Assembly: GCA_021397845.1 (NCBI GenBank)
Contig: CM038047.1
Coordinates: 43,865,210 to 43,929,209 of the forward strand
Origin: Areca catechu
Lineage: Eukaryota > Streptophyta > Magnoliopsida > Arecales > Arecaceae
Reading direction: 5' to 3'
DNA length: 64,000 nt
Positions 22,321 through 36,600 of this stretch are shown here, in pieces. The position numbers were made by a program, and so were the translations under genes. Under the pieces are notes generated by a model, which saw only the letters and a list, made by a program, of their open reading frames with translations, did no database searches and was not told the origin of the DNA. Numbering within the stretch: position 1 is the stretch's first letter; every line of letters begins with the position of its first letter.

Positions 22321-22542
22321 AGTCTATATGTTAATTTTTCTTAAGATTGATGCTGGAGATTGCAACTCTAATAGTTAATGGACGTATTCTTATGACAACT
22401 ACAAATACTTGAGATCATCTTTAGAGTTGTGGCGTTCAAATTTGGGCAACAAGTCTATATGTTAATTTTTTTTAAGATTGATGCTGGAGATTGCAACTCT
22501 AATAGTTAATGGACGTATTCTTATGAGAACTACAAATACAAG
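22281..22542 (+). repeat. 131-bp tandem duplication across an LTR/flank junction
   Basis: Two nearly identical 131-bp units (22281-22411 and 22412-22542) start AGATCATCTTTAGAGTTGTG. Each includes the last 40 bp of the gypsy LTR (ending GGGCAACA) plus about 90 bp beyond it. Only a handful of bases differ. Confidence 0.9.
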
Positions 22543-23742
22543 CGATGATAAATTTTTATTTTATAATTAAATTATTATTATACATATAAATAAGAGATAT
22601 TTTATTAAATATTATTATTATTAATTTTTTTGATGGAATAAAAGGGGGAAGGAGTTAGACTCCGGGCATGGCCACCCCAGACGGTCTCCCAATTCCAGTC
22701 CAAAAATGTTCGATACATGACGCATATTAATTTTTCTGTAGTCCTTCCCTACACGTCCTTCCTACACGAAGGTGAGTACGTCAACCTGATTATTACTGGT
22801 GTCGGCCGAGTGAACGAGATTTATTATATATATCTCTAATTTTTTTTATCAAAATATATTCAAATCAAAATTCTGAATCCCTGTCAGCTGGTCGTGAAAA
22901 AAAATCACATAACCAACTGCACCGATCATCAATGATTAAAATATTATTTAATTATCTTGGGAGCTCAAGAAAATAGTTGAATAAAAATTACGTCGCTCCC
23001 ATTTACTTATTACTTTCAATGATATTATTTTCTTTATTATATAATATCTACGAGTGGGCCTTTACAAGGCACTTCAACCCAACAGCGACACCACGTTACC
23101 CCTTTTTTTTTTTTTTGTCAATTCACCGGCATTGGTGGTCGCGTAGAAATCTGGTTTGCTCCTCCTAACATTCGAGCAATCGCCACACCGAACTTGATTT
23201 GCATGTAATATTGCTCCACAACCAGCATAAATCGTACCACGAAATATCTTTTTTCACGTGGACCATCCTACTGGGATGGAGATTGATACGTGGGCCTTTC
23301 CCGTCTAACCGGGACGTGGAGGTCAGTCCCCCAATGTCAAACACTCAAACGTGGAGGTTAATGGCGGTAACATGACCGCAGATCGTCCGACGACACCAGC
23401 ACGCCACCACCACGAAGCAAAGCGACACGATAAAATGGAAGGAACGAATAAAAAAGCCCACCCGTCAAATTCCAGGCCAAATAAAATCTCATTGAACCTC
23501 CCTTCCTCTCCTTCCCCTTGCCGCCTCCCTCTGTTCTTCTCCCCATCATCGAGCTGGGATTTGAACGCTCTCCGCCCAGAACGCTGTTGAAAACCCTAAT
23601 CTATATCGAGAGATTGGGAGCCCTGATTTGTTGTGCTCTCACTCTTTAATCTGGTGTTCTGCGATACTAGGGCGAAATCCCTGCTCGCTTCCGCCATTGG
23701 ATCTCGCAAGGTCCACCGGCTGGGTCTGCTGTCGCGTGGGAA
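22543..23742 (+). promoter_or_regulatory. Upstream region and probable 5' UTR of the ALFIN-like gene
   Basis: No coding sequence is seen. The part to about 23150 is AT-rich. From about 23460 it becomes pyrimidine-rich (CTTCCTCTCCTTCCCCTTG), which is typical of plant 5' leaders. No in-frame or out-of-frame ATG lies between about 23590 and the start at 23743. No clear TATA box was found; CCAAATAAAAT near 23478 is a weak candidate. Confidence 0.45.
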
Positions 23743-23829
23743 ATGGAAGGGGGTGCGGGGACCTACAATTCGCGCACGGCAGAGGAGGTTTTCCGAGATT
23801 GCAGAGGCCGGCGAGCCGGCATAATCAAA
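23743..23829 (+). CDS. AL: ALFIN-like exon 1
   Basis: Encodes MEGGAGTYNSRTAEEVF and on to RAGIIK, 29 codons. The exon end is set by the GT at 23830, but GTCTCT is a poor donor. After it the frame runs into a CT-rich tract unlike AL protein. Family members continue with ALTTD or ALTTE before the next exon; that stretch is not in the DNA here. Confidence 0.75.
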
Positions 23830-24621
23830 GTCTCTCTCTCTTCTCTCTCTCCTCGTCGGTTTCTCTCACTGTTGAGCTCGATTTTGGGTGCTTTTTAGGC
23901 AGTTTCTCGTTTTGATTTGTTCATGTAGTTGTTTTTTGTTGTTGCTGGTGTTGCAGAGGTTGACAAGTTCTACCATCTCTGTGATCCCGGTGAGTCATTC
24001 CCTTCTTTGTTCGATCTGGTAGTGCTAGGGTTCCGTCATTTTATTTATTGCTTGCGTGTTTTGGAATGTTCGTTAGCGTAATTAGACCTCTTACACCTGC
24101 CCTGCTTTCATTAATTGTGCGTGATTTCTTGGGTTTCTTAGATGACCTGGTTCTTGAAAGATCATATTTTTATTTTTTAAAATTCCATTGACGTTCTCGG
24201 ATTTTGTCAAGGGTATTATTGTATTTTAAGTTTTTTTTAAAAACAAAAACAAATGTAACTGTTTGACAATGAAATCTCCTGTCCGCCTCCGCGCCCGACC
24301 GGTGAGTCGTTCCCTTCTTTGTTCGATCTGGTAGTGCTAGGGTTCCATCATTTCATTTATTGCTTGCGTGTTTTGGATTGTTCCTTAGTGTAATTAGAGC
24401 TCTTGCACCTGCCCCTGCCCCTGCTTTAATTATTTGTGTGTGATTTCCTGGGTTTCTTAGATGACCTGGTTCTCAAAGATCATATTTTTATTTTTTAAAA
24501 GTCCATCTGATTTTGTCAAGGGTATTATTGGTCTTTTATGCCTTTTTTGTTTATTTAAATCAAATGTAACGGTTTCATAATGAAATCTCCCCGTCCGCCC
24601 CGCGCCCGCCCGCCACCCCCC

Positions 24622-24652
<31 letters not shown>

Positions 24653-27600
24653 ATATAAATAAATAAATAAATAAATAAAAATAAAAAAATCATGCCAGAT
24701 GCCTTAACATATTCAGAGATTATGGATGTAGTTTTGATTGGGAAAGAGGGTTACTTTAAGCTAATGTTTTATAGCTGGGACAAGGATTGTTGGTTATGAT
24801 ATATGATATTTGGTTAACTAGAGTTTTTTGTAAATGGTAACTACATTGTCGGAGCTGATTCTTTGACTTTGTACAAAAGTTAAGATTTAAGCTGGTCATA
24901 GTTTGTTCCTCCAAGTTAATGTTTTAAGAAAACATCAACCTTGATATATGCTGAGTAGCCGCGCTTCCTGAGAAGTACTCAATGGCTATTTTGTGTATTT
25001 TGTGAAATTACTGTTTGTGCGATGCAATGGATTACATATTTCTTACTAGAGTATTGAAAGCTATATGATTATGTCATTCGAGTAGTTTGAGACATGCATA
25101 TTGAGAATGTTCCATACTGAACTTTTTATTTCATTTGCAGAAAAGGAGAACTTGTGTCTTTACGGACTTCCCAACGAGACCTGGGAAGTAAATTTGCCTG
25201 CTGAGGAAGTACCTCCAGAGCTTCCAGAGCCAGCATTAGGGATTAATTTTGCCAGGGACGGGATGGATGAAAAGGATTGGCTGTCACTAGTTGCAGTTCA
25301 CAGTGATGCATGGTTGCTGGCTGTTGCATTCTATTTTGGGGCTCGCTTTGGGTTTGATAAGGAGGCCAGGTAAAGTTTTTTTTTTCCCTCATGACTGTCG
25401 TTTCGAAAAATATATGCCTTTGTGATACTTGGCCCTCTTCATGTTTAAGGGCATGTCTTCTTACATTGTCACCTTTTCTGTTATTGATGCAATTATGATC
25501 ATCATTCACCATGAAAATTATATTGACGTGCAACTTCTATTTATTCTATTTATCACCAGCAATTGATTTATATATGTAAAGATAGTAATGTAAGGTGTTC
25601 TTGTTTTTGTGACATTGGGAACTTTTGGACTTGTCGTGTGATGTTTGTCTTGTTAGTGTTTGCTCTTGCTTGTGGATTGATGATTTGAAGCATTGCATCT
25701 CTTCACATAGTTATGATCTTATTTTCTTATTGGTGTTTTTTTACTTTTGATTATTATTTTTAAAGCTCATAAGATGTTATGCAAGAAAAGTAAATTGCAC
25801 AACATTGTGCACGCATGTGCAGCTTGGCAGACTATGACTTACTAAATGTTTAAAAATGGCATGTGTAATATTTTACAATACTATTATGCATTTATTGTCT
25901 ATCAAGAGTGTCTTGTCTTGGTTGACAATGCATAAGCTACCACAAAGGGTGAGATGAAGGCTTGCCATCTTGGTATTGGACCCCATACCAGTACCATCTT
26001 ATTACAATGTCAATACGTGGTACATAATAAGATAGCGTATTGAGTGTCAGTACGATAGACACCCTATTGTTACGAGATCAAGGCGATATAGTACAGGGTG
26101 TACTAGGCAATTTGGCATGGGTACAGCATTCCATGGGTGAGATTATAATTTGATGCAAGCATTTTTCAACTAATTTGTACTGAAAAATTGATAATTGTAG
26201 GAAAAAAACAAAAAAAAAAAGAGGAAAAGAAGAGAGCAAGGTCATATCTTATTGCACTTTTGCACTTAGGTAGGTCTAGCATGCCAAAAATCATAGTCAA
26301 GCCCTAGCATGCCAGAAATCATAGTTGAGCTGTAGCATGCCAAAAATCATAGTTGAGCCTTTCTGTTACTTTTTCTTTTGGAATGTGTTTTTATAATTCT
26401 ATAGGTAAACTTTAAACTTCATATGCATAACCTACATAATTATGTTCTTTGTTAAACAATGTGATCAGACATCAAAATCAGTCACCCACATTGTTGATCA
26501 TGATTTAAACAAAGGTTTACATATTTAGGAGACTCGTACCCATTTATCTGATCATTAAATAAAAAAGGTAATAAAACAAAAATTTGTTTGGATTGATAGT
26601 TCCAAATAATCCTATTCATTTGACTTTCAGTTCATCTGGGTTTTAAAATAAGTAGAACTAGATGAACAATGTTAATCAAATGACTTGAATGGCCTACCAT
26701 GTTCTTTGGCATGGGATACATCTAGATTAGTTACGGATGGTAACTGAAGCTATCCTGATATATGTATGTGGCATTGGTTCCTTCACATAGAAGGCCAAGT
26801 CTAATTTAATCCTTAATCTAATCCTCATTATTTGAAAAATAGAAAATTTATAGAATTGTACTTGATAAATGATTTTTAGTTAAAAAAGTCCAATCTCCTT
26901 GAACCAAGTCTATTTTAGTTTCTACATGACCATTGTGATTTTTGCATTGTGAAATGACCAACCAATTTCTAACAGTTCAGTTTGTAACTAAAGATATTTT
27001 TTTTCCGTCATGTTTTTACAATTAAAAGTGCGGATCCCTTTATAAGAATCATAAGGATGGTTGGAAACTGATAAATGAATCAGCGGGCAATAATTGCTTG
27101 CTTCACATGTGGATTTTTTGATTCTTATCACGATCTCATTCACCCTCCTTTGGGCTTATATTTTCAAATTGCTTATTGAAAACTCTATCTTCTTCCATGT
27201 TGAACAGAAATTTTCTTGGGCTAACATCAGATCGAAAAGTGAATTCCACCAGACCCACCCCCCCCCCCCCCCCCCCCCCACCCCCGCGGCGGCCGCGCCC
27301 CCTGGGCACGTTTTTTTTTTCCTTTTTGGGGTTCTGTAGCTTATTCTGTCTTTCATCTTTCTCTCCCTAATCATTAAGGTGAGAGAAGTCTTTTTGCAAC
27401 AAATGGAAAGTGATGCCGAATCCATAGAAGCCATGTGTTTGGGGCACAACCATTCTAAGTCCTTTTCTCTTTTGAATTTTGAATTTGTAATTGCATTGTG
27501 TTCTAGAATTTAAAATTGCTTTTTTCCCCCCTCATTTGTTCCTTTGTAGTAGTCTCCTGTCAGTATTAGACATGATATGCCAATTAATAAAGTCGTTACT

Positions 27601-30600
27601 GAGTGTAGATAGTTTAATATTAATGGAAGCAGATACTTAAATAATCTGAACTTGTTCTTTGCTTTTTTTTTTTTTCTTATATTATTTCTTGGTACTAGAA
27701 TATAGCATTCCATAGAAAATGATGTGTGCCCTTGAATGAAAATCTGTAGCATGTCCAAGTAACTTTGCAGAGGTTCTCTTTTGAGATGAAGCCTGTTTCT
27801 AAAACAGAGTGATGGCTTTTGGAGTTTGGACTTTAATCTTGCACGTGTATTGAGAATTGAGGGAGGGGAATATGAGCTGAATGTTCCAATATTTATTGGA
27901 CCTGCTCAAAGTATGGTACAGAGTAGGCTGAGGACTGCTCTCTTCTAAGCACACTAACAAATTTATAAAGTGCTACATTTATTCGAAAGGACAGTTGATG
28001 GTCTTGTTTGTTGAAAAGACTTGTATGCCTATGATTTTAGAGATTGGTAGATATCAAGATCACACACTTGAACCATGGTAGCTCATTATTATCTGCTCAT
28101 AAACAATTTGTCTTTTATTGGCTTGTGGTATCTATGGTGAGTTGTTTTATTTCTTTTGTTCATTTTTCCTGATCATGCATGGTGGGCTGTTTGGTTACAT
28201 GTCAAGTGCATACCTGGTGATTATTAGTTGCCTTAGCACAATTTTCTTCTATTTTTGAAATAAATTTATTATTTTTTCTTATCTGTTTGGTTAGTTATTA
28301 TATTTTCATTGCTTGTTTTGAGTGAGTAGACTTTTTGAGAAATGAGACACCGAAATCTGTGCCCAAGGACTTGATAGTTGGAAGCTGTCTCCTTGATGTG
28401 ATTACATGTATGTCTACATGAAAATCTTGTAGTATAGGAAATCTTGGATTTGCCACAACTTACTGTCATGTTGTTGATTTTGTGCCAAGTCCATGGATTG
28501 GTTAAACTTAATTGAATTTTTTGGACCATATTTGTCATCTCTGCCCGTTACACTTCATTTCCATATCCTAAGCCATGGGTATGATCAAATTCTTGACCCT
28601 TTTTTTAAAACTTTTTGTTGTTGATTTTAGTGCTTCATTTGTTATTACAAAATCCATACCATGACACACTTTTCTTCCTATTTGCTGTAAATATTGTTCA
28701 AGAAGAAAATTTGTGGTCTTTTATTGTATTGATAGGGATATAATAAGGAATATAATAAAGAAGTTCACTCTAGCACATTGATTTTGGTGTTATTTGTTTG
28801 GTTTAGAAACATGACCAAATGGGCTAGCTGTGCTAGCATGTAGCTTTTACAGAACATGAACTGTAAAGAAGTCTCCTTTTCTTCTTGGGTGGTTAACAAG
28901 ATTTTTCTTGTTGTACTTGGTAAAGAAGTTTCTTTTTCTTTCTATCATCTTTCTCTCTCCTCTGTTATCGTATGGAGTCTAAATTGTAGTTCATGCATAA
29001 GAATGCTATTAGTACTATTACTCAAGGATTCAAATCCTGATGGGACATTCCATGAGACATTGAGATGGGGTACCATCCCATGTATTGGGATAGGACGTCC
29101 CGCCAGCATCCCAACATTCCAATCGAGACACCTTAGGACATTTCCTATCCCGAGTATCAGGACGGGACGGGATGCCGGTCCGTTCCAGGAAAAAATCGGG
29201 ACAGCTCTATCCCATGGGATTTAAAACATTGCTATTACTTTTTATGGTCTTTATCTAAATTTGATTGAATCATGGTGTAATGCGGTTAAGCATGATAAAA
29301 CAATCAATTTCTCTTTTTTTTCCTTCCAACGTTAAACTGTGAGTTTTAGCCTATGCTTCAGCCAGTTTGAACTCAAATAATATGGTTAGGTCCGTTGTAT
29401 CTAAAATTGGTTGGAGTTGGTTAGGAAAATTATTGTAGATTGCTTGTTTCACATTAAACAAGGATGCTTTCAATGAATTTAATGTGATTTCTTGAAACAT
29501 CTTAAACTAATGTTTTAAAATCACCAACCCAGTCCAACCCCCTTTTCATTCTGGGTTACGGGTCTGTGATTGGACTGTGGGTTGACTTTTGGCTGACCAT
29601 CCTAAGAGGCGAGAGTGACCCATCCCAATCCCTTGCATCTCAAAATCAATGGCATCGTCATCCATGGGTTTCTTCCATGTTCTTTCTCAAAACCCCACCA
29701 TCCAACCCAGTCCATTGCAATGCCAGAGATCAAAGATGTCTTGCGACAATGCCCAATATTATCATGGGCTACGATTCAGCTGACTGAAGCAAGATGTGCC
29801 CCACCACAAATCTCATCGCTTCTTTTCCACCCTCCATGCTCCAAAGAGGCCACTTCAGTGAGCTCCAGTCTCCTGAACCCATGTATTGATCCACACCAGA
29901 GACACAGCCCATGCCTGATGAAGTCCATCCTTTACAAAACTCAATCAAATAAAACTCTGGATCTACCGATTTTCTAGTCCATGCCTTGGCTATCAGAGTC
30001 ACAATTACCATCTTGCGCTACGACAACAATGACAACCACTTGATTTACCCCAAAGAAGAGAGAGGGAGGGAGGTTGATGGAGGTGACTATTATAGGGCAG
30101 AGAAGTTGGCGACCAGCCTCCAGGCATCGAGTTTTACTCGTTCTCTTTTAATTATTTTTCCTTTGGTTGCTGGCCTGTGTGAGTCTTTCCTGGCTGATGA
30201 GGGCAGTTTGAGCAGTTATACTGCTTGGGCCAACAGGTTGACTGATTTTTTTTCTGAAAAACAGCTTTTCTGTTAACCTGACCTGCAAAGCTTGATGGGT
30301 GGCAGGTTGATAGCTGAAACTATGTTTCAATGATTGGATCACTTTTGTTTCTTCCACTTAAAGTCACAGAATGCTGTCATGAAGCAAAATGTTTCAGTGA
30401 AATTTGTAAACCATGATTCTACCAATGTGTGCATCGAAGGGTTCTGTTTCCATTCACATGGCTGTATGTTTATAAGATAATTGTATTGGTTTTTTTTTTT
30501 ATATTGTTATTAAAGATGTCAACATTTAAGAATGTGCTCGTAGTACCAATTCCATTACTTGACATAGGAGGAATTCAATGTTCTTAGATGTTACATGTTG

Positions 30601-33600
30601 TTGATATCCTTCATTAGTGTTTATTGGTGTTCAGAGTTGGCAAAGAGTTTACTGTAGATAGGCTTGAGTCATGTAGTACATGCAATCAAGGTTTGAAATT
30701 TTGGCTAATGTTGATTCAAAATCGACACCTGATACTTGTTTCCCTTAGTTTTGCCAATCTTGATTAGCTCTGACAGAAACTGACAGATAGCAGTCTAGTT
30801 TCAGTGGTTTCATCAATTTTACCCAAAAGATAGGCATAAATTTCTTAAGCATTCATATGTCATTTATTGTGATATCGGGTTTTTTCATTATCTATTTAAG
30901 GGCCTGTTTGGATATTCCTATAGGATTGGGCTGAAAATCTTATAGGAATGGGGCACATTGGCCCATCTAGCTTACATTTTTTACAAGCCTGTCTAAACCT
31001 GGCCCAGCTACTAGCCTTTGGGCTATAGGAAGGAAAAAAAGATCCTTTGGAGGTCTTGTTTTTCTTCACACAGGATTTGGGATGTGTAGTATTTGGTTGA
31101 TATAGGGCCATGCTTAAATGGACAGTCTAATCCACGAGTCGTACCAGGTTTGCAGCTCAATCCTATAGAAATATCCAAACATGCCCTAAGTTATTGGCTA
31201 TATTTGTCAATTTGGGGATGTCCTTCTTCCTTTCTTGAGTCAAAGAGGGAATATTTACCTAAGGATTATAAATGATGATGAATATTTGCTTGAAATTAAG
31301 CATCGACTTTGGGGTCTTTTTGGAAAGTGTGTTTTAGGAACTTGTGTCAAGAAATTTAAAAGAGAGGTAGCGTTTCCTAGATTTAAAAGACTGTTTTTGG
31401 GTTTTTGAAATATATTTTAGGGAGCAGGAGGGATCTATTTAGTACAAAGAGCTGCTCGAATAGCCTATTTGCAAGATTGAACTTGGATTTTCAAATTATA
31501 TATATGCATGCATGGATTGATGGATTGATTGATAGTAGATAGATAGATTGATTGATAAATTGATTGATAGATAGATAAGATAGATTAGATTGATTGATTA
31601 ATTAATGCTGTATATGATGGTAAATATTTCATTTATGTTATATTTATATATATGATTTCATGTAATTGCATTTTACTTTCATAAATATCTATATGATTAG
31701 ATGTTGAACTAGTAAATTGTTATCAAACTATTCACTGTGACATAATTCATTTAAAAATTATTGCTTTAGAAAGATTTTTGTAATTACTCTAGAGCATGTG
31801 GCATATATGCCTTGTTTTATTTTCTCTAAGTTTTCCCTATATTTTTATAGTATTTTTTTTTTTTTTGGGCAACTTTGAAACTTGAGCCAAAATCACTGGA
31901 ATCGTCAAAACCGGAACTTGATGTCTCTGCTGAAACCAAACCCGGTATTGAGTTTTTGAACCTTGTATATAGGCAAGGATTATTGCCTATCGAACAAACT
32001 CAATATTGTGCATTTATGAACTGAAATTGGAGGAGTGTATCAATAATTTAATGTGGAACAAATTGATGAATGGAAATGGGTTGCCATGCAAACATTTGTG
32101 TATACTCTTAGGGAAGCCTGAGTAAGGCTAGGTGGGATTATCATTTTGTGTCATATTTGGCAGATATTGTACATTTTGCTAGTTATAAATGGACATTGAC
32201 TCATTGTCAAGTATAATGGCTGAGGTCTTAGAGAATCATAATGAGAGGACCTAAGTAGGTGTAGGTCCTAGGTGAATGACGTTGATTTCAGTTACGTTGT
32301 TTGTTCTCACTCAAAAGCATTTGTGGTATTTCGAGCAAGAGGATGTGTGGTTCTTTTGATTTCATTAGGGAGGTCATAAATAATTATGTAGAAATTTTGA
32401 GTTTGGCAAGAATCTTTTGGAATTTGGAGGGATGATTGAATGGGATTTTGAATCTATCCATGAGATTTTCATGGGAGAAGAGGATGATACCATGGATGGC
32501 TGGAGAAGAGGGGATTCTAAAAGTAGTAAGAATAATTCCTTAATATAGAGATGTGATGGTCCAGAGCACTATTCTAAAAGATGGCTGCCTTGGCCATCTA
32601 TGTGCCTTAATGTTTTCCGTTATGTTTGAGTATGACATAATCAAATTATGAATTACTACTGGGTTTTTCCAAGTTCTTTTTTTTTTTTGGATGGGTAAGT
32701 GGGGGCTGCATGCAGAGGCATCTATAAGCTAGGTGTTTGCTACCTATGTATCTTTTTGAACATGAATCCAAAATGTTTGTGTTATGTGATGTTTGTAAGT
32801 ATCAGTTGTTAATAGAGGATCATTCACAACAAAAAGATTGCTGTTGATGGAACATAGTTTGAGTTATGCAAGTATGAAAAAAATCTATTTACACTGTTGC
32901 CCATGTTTTGGCATGTTTATTGCATTTAGGTGTCCAATATCAAATGCTTAATCTTGAGGAGATTTGCTTGGAAAGGAATTGATGAATGAAGTGAGAGGTG
33001 CAGGTAGGAATTATCGAAATGGAGGGTGATAGTGTGACAAAGTTGGACATGAATGTGTTCTATTTCTAGTTGCTGGAATCTTCTATGTTGGTTTATATAC
33101 CTGCTTCAGAATCCTCCTGGAATCTTGAATCTGCCTCTTCTCTCTAAATGCTTCTTTACAAAAAGTGTTTCTAAAATATCAGTTTCCTGCAGTTGCCCCT
33201 TGCACCTGATTCTGGCAACTAAGGTTCTGATTATGAAGCTGGTTTGCTAATATGGAGATGGGAGCAATTCTAGCATCTATCTTAGGAAACTTCAGCTACC
33301 ATGCATCTAACCTAGAAAGGGAGACAAATAAAATAGTAATGTTATATACCTAGGACATTAGAAGTTACTGTTCCTGACTAGACTAATACATTATTTTTCT
33401 TCAGCTATAATCACCAATTTGATGATAGAATTTTTTAAACAAATATCTCAGAAAGGAATCCCTGATTAACATCAAAGTGATCTTTGAATGAGATTCAAAT
33501 CAGATCAACTCATGGATAGTCTTGAACATTATGTGAGCCACTGGGTCCACCTGGTTTCTTTCATAGTAGTAATACGAAATAGGCATGTAGCAGACATCCC

Positions 33601-36600
33601 CATTAAAAATCTTGTTCAGTTTTTTTTTTTCCTGGGGCGACCAACAATGAAATGTTATTATAGAACTTGTGTTCAGCGAATTCTATACAAGTGACACAGT
33701 TGCTAACACTCTCCCCTTCATGTTTCTAGTAATGAGATGCATGTCCCGTACACCATTTTGTTTGATCATGAAGTGGAGCTTATTTTGTAATGAGTAAATT
33801 CAAGTTATTTTAGTCAATTCTCTTCATGTCTTCATGTTAGAGTTGTTATGCCTTATAGTACTTTCCTGAAGGCATAACTGAGGTTTTTTTTTAAATTGTG
33901 CCTGCCTGGCCTCTTGTGTTGTCCTACTTCAACTTCTGTTTGCTGTGCCTGGTCTCTCATCTCCTTGCAACGGGTGTGCTTTTGAGTGTGCAAATGGAAA
34001 TCAACAAGATGTTTCCAAATTTGTTGATGGAAGCCTCGTAGGGCCATGGAGAGGAATTGGAATCCGGGGGGGGGGGAGGGGGTGTGTGGATGTTGCATGT
34101 TTACCATCACATACCTTACATGATAATTTCTAACAAGTTTGGAAGAAAAAATGGAAAACGGCTAAGCCTAGGACAAATTAGAATACCAAATGTGTATAAA
34201 AGCTACAGGATAATGCAGATTCATTCACTTTGACTAGCTTATAAAAGTTAATAAAGATACAATAAATCCTAATGGATGATGACTGATTATGGCAATATCA
34301 GAACAAGTGCAGACTATTGCATCAATTTCCATGGAAGCAGATTTGTAAACCATACTATGAACTGGCGAGAATGATAACACAATGTTGACTAAAAATGATT
34401 GATCTAATTTGACTTTGTGCAAAGAAGGTAGTTTGGGATGGTTGCAATTTATTCTTGGTCATTACAAAGTTATGAGAAGGATAAATCTTTATAGTGTTTT
34501 TTTTATATTTTTTAAATGATAAAATTCTTAAATGAGCTAGGTTTTTTGGTGCTAAGAAACTGATTTAATCTATATTGAGATCACTTGTAGGAAGGAACAC
34601 TTTTTAAGCACTAGAATTTGTGTGATGAGGAGTGAGTTTTTAGGTATGGAAAACTTTGGAGGATGTTTGTAAGATTTATCAATCGAGTCAAATTGAGCAT
34701 GTGGAACGTAATTTAGCATCAATAAAGCTAAAGGCTTATATTATGGCTAAGAAATATCTCAACAATAGAATTTTGCTATTGTAGACTTATTATATGAAAC
34801 AATGGAGATTTAGAACAAAATATCTTTCACATAATTAGAAGGATAAAATCACTAAAGAGTGATGCATCAAGGAAGTTTTTTTTTTATTTTAATAAAGTGG
34901 CAGAGCATATAATGTTATGTGCATGGCAATCCTAGATATGATCTAGACCTGGATGAGGAGGCTCACTAGGTTGAGGCTGTTGACTGGTCACTCTTGGTAC
35001 ACAAAAAAATTCTAGAGATAGTTGTTTTAGAGGATTCAGTGATGCAACTAAGGAAAAGTCCTGGTAGAGGCATGTGAGTCAAATATCTGATGAGGCTCCA
35101 TTTTTGGAGTTGGAGTTGGTCGAAGGATGTGGAAAAAGGATGGGAATACCCATGAATTCTCAATGGAAGTTCTTTAAAGAAATGGTGTTGACAAGGTGGT
35201 TGCAAACAGGATTAGTAAACTGGAACCACATAATTACTGTACTTGTAATGCATGACACTGTTTTCATTTTCAACAATAATGAAAAGCCACCTTAACCTTT
35301 TATTGATGCTGACATAGGATTTGAAAATAAAAGGGACTTAGCAACAACACTTGTCTAGTAATTATTTTTTGAGAAACAGGAGGTAAAATCCAGGTGATGG
35401 AATTACCTAGTCCAATTACTTGAGGAAACATTCACAAGATTTAATACTTGGAACATCCTCCATATGGAAGAAGAAATAGGCAAGGTTCGCCGAACCGTAC
35501 TAAACTGGCCGGTTCGGGCGAACCAAATCGGACCAATGCCCAATCGGCACTGTTCGACTATATAAAACGGTTATTTGGCAAATTATCCCCTTCATAAAAA
35601 AAATCGGGCTTGAACTGTGCCGAATCGGTTGGCACGGTCTGTTCGGGCATGGTTCGGTATTGATTTGGATGCTACAGTATGGTGGGGTGGGGGGTCTATT
35701 ATTAAGCAACTCGGGTTCTCGATTTTGATAGAAAGAGGGAGAGAGACTTTTTGAAAGGATTTTTTTTTCATCATTTAAGCCACTCAAAATACCGAAAATC
35801 AAGAAAAAATATGGATTCAGGTATGTAAATCCTTTCCATTCTCTCTTTCTCCCTCTCTCCTCTCATTTTTTAAATTTGTAAAAAATAAAAAAAGAAATAC
35901 TATCAATTTTTTTTTTTTGGCATGATTTTAGAGTATATTGTAGCTCCGTGAAAGATCTACACAATGATACTAAGATCAAGATTTTTTGTTAAGTATATGA
36001 TTTTTAAAATTAAAAATATTTTTGAATTAAAATTATAAAAAATAAAATAATTAATTAAAAATTATAATATATTATTCTTCTAGGACTTGTAAGCTTTTTT
36101 TATTATAAATTTTATGTCGATTTATCCAAGTTTTAATGTATTTTGTAAATAGTTCTCTAGGTCTAATAGTGAAAAAATGACCTTTCATGCATGCCCACTG
36201 TTTTAAAAATATATATATATATATAGCATCCATGATAGGATCTTACATGAATCTAAGATCAAATTAATTTTTTATATTTTTTAAATTTAAAAACTAAAAT
36301 ATATATAATTAATTAAAAATAAAATATTAGATAAACAAAATATTAATTAATTTTATATAATTATTAAGTTATATATTTTTTAAATCTTAAGGAATTGATC
36401 TATTGAAGAGGAAGGATTCGGAGTATGACATTAGTTAGGCGTATGGAGAAATGTTTTCGGATCGGCATCATTAGAGGTGCAAATGGTGTAACATAGAATT
36501 CAAAGATGATGGGATAATAAGGTTGAAGTAGCACCTGGCTAGTAATTATTCTGATATATCTGCGTACCGATAGTATTCATAAGAGGTTCATCAATTGATG

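Noticed and set aside
23628..23915. 95- and 63-codon frames overlapping ALFIN-like exon 1 as upstream ORFs
   Set aside because: They begin at TTG or GTG; no ATG precedes 23743 in the leader.
27094..27449. Proline-rich ORFs across the poly-C tract
   Set aside because: Created by the homopolymer; no conserved domain and located inside intron 3.
29516..30290. A separate protein-coding gene in intron 3
   Set aside because: Short ORFs on both strands without domains, splice signals or codon bias; left as an unclassified block.
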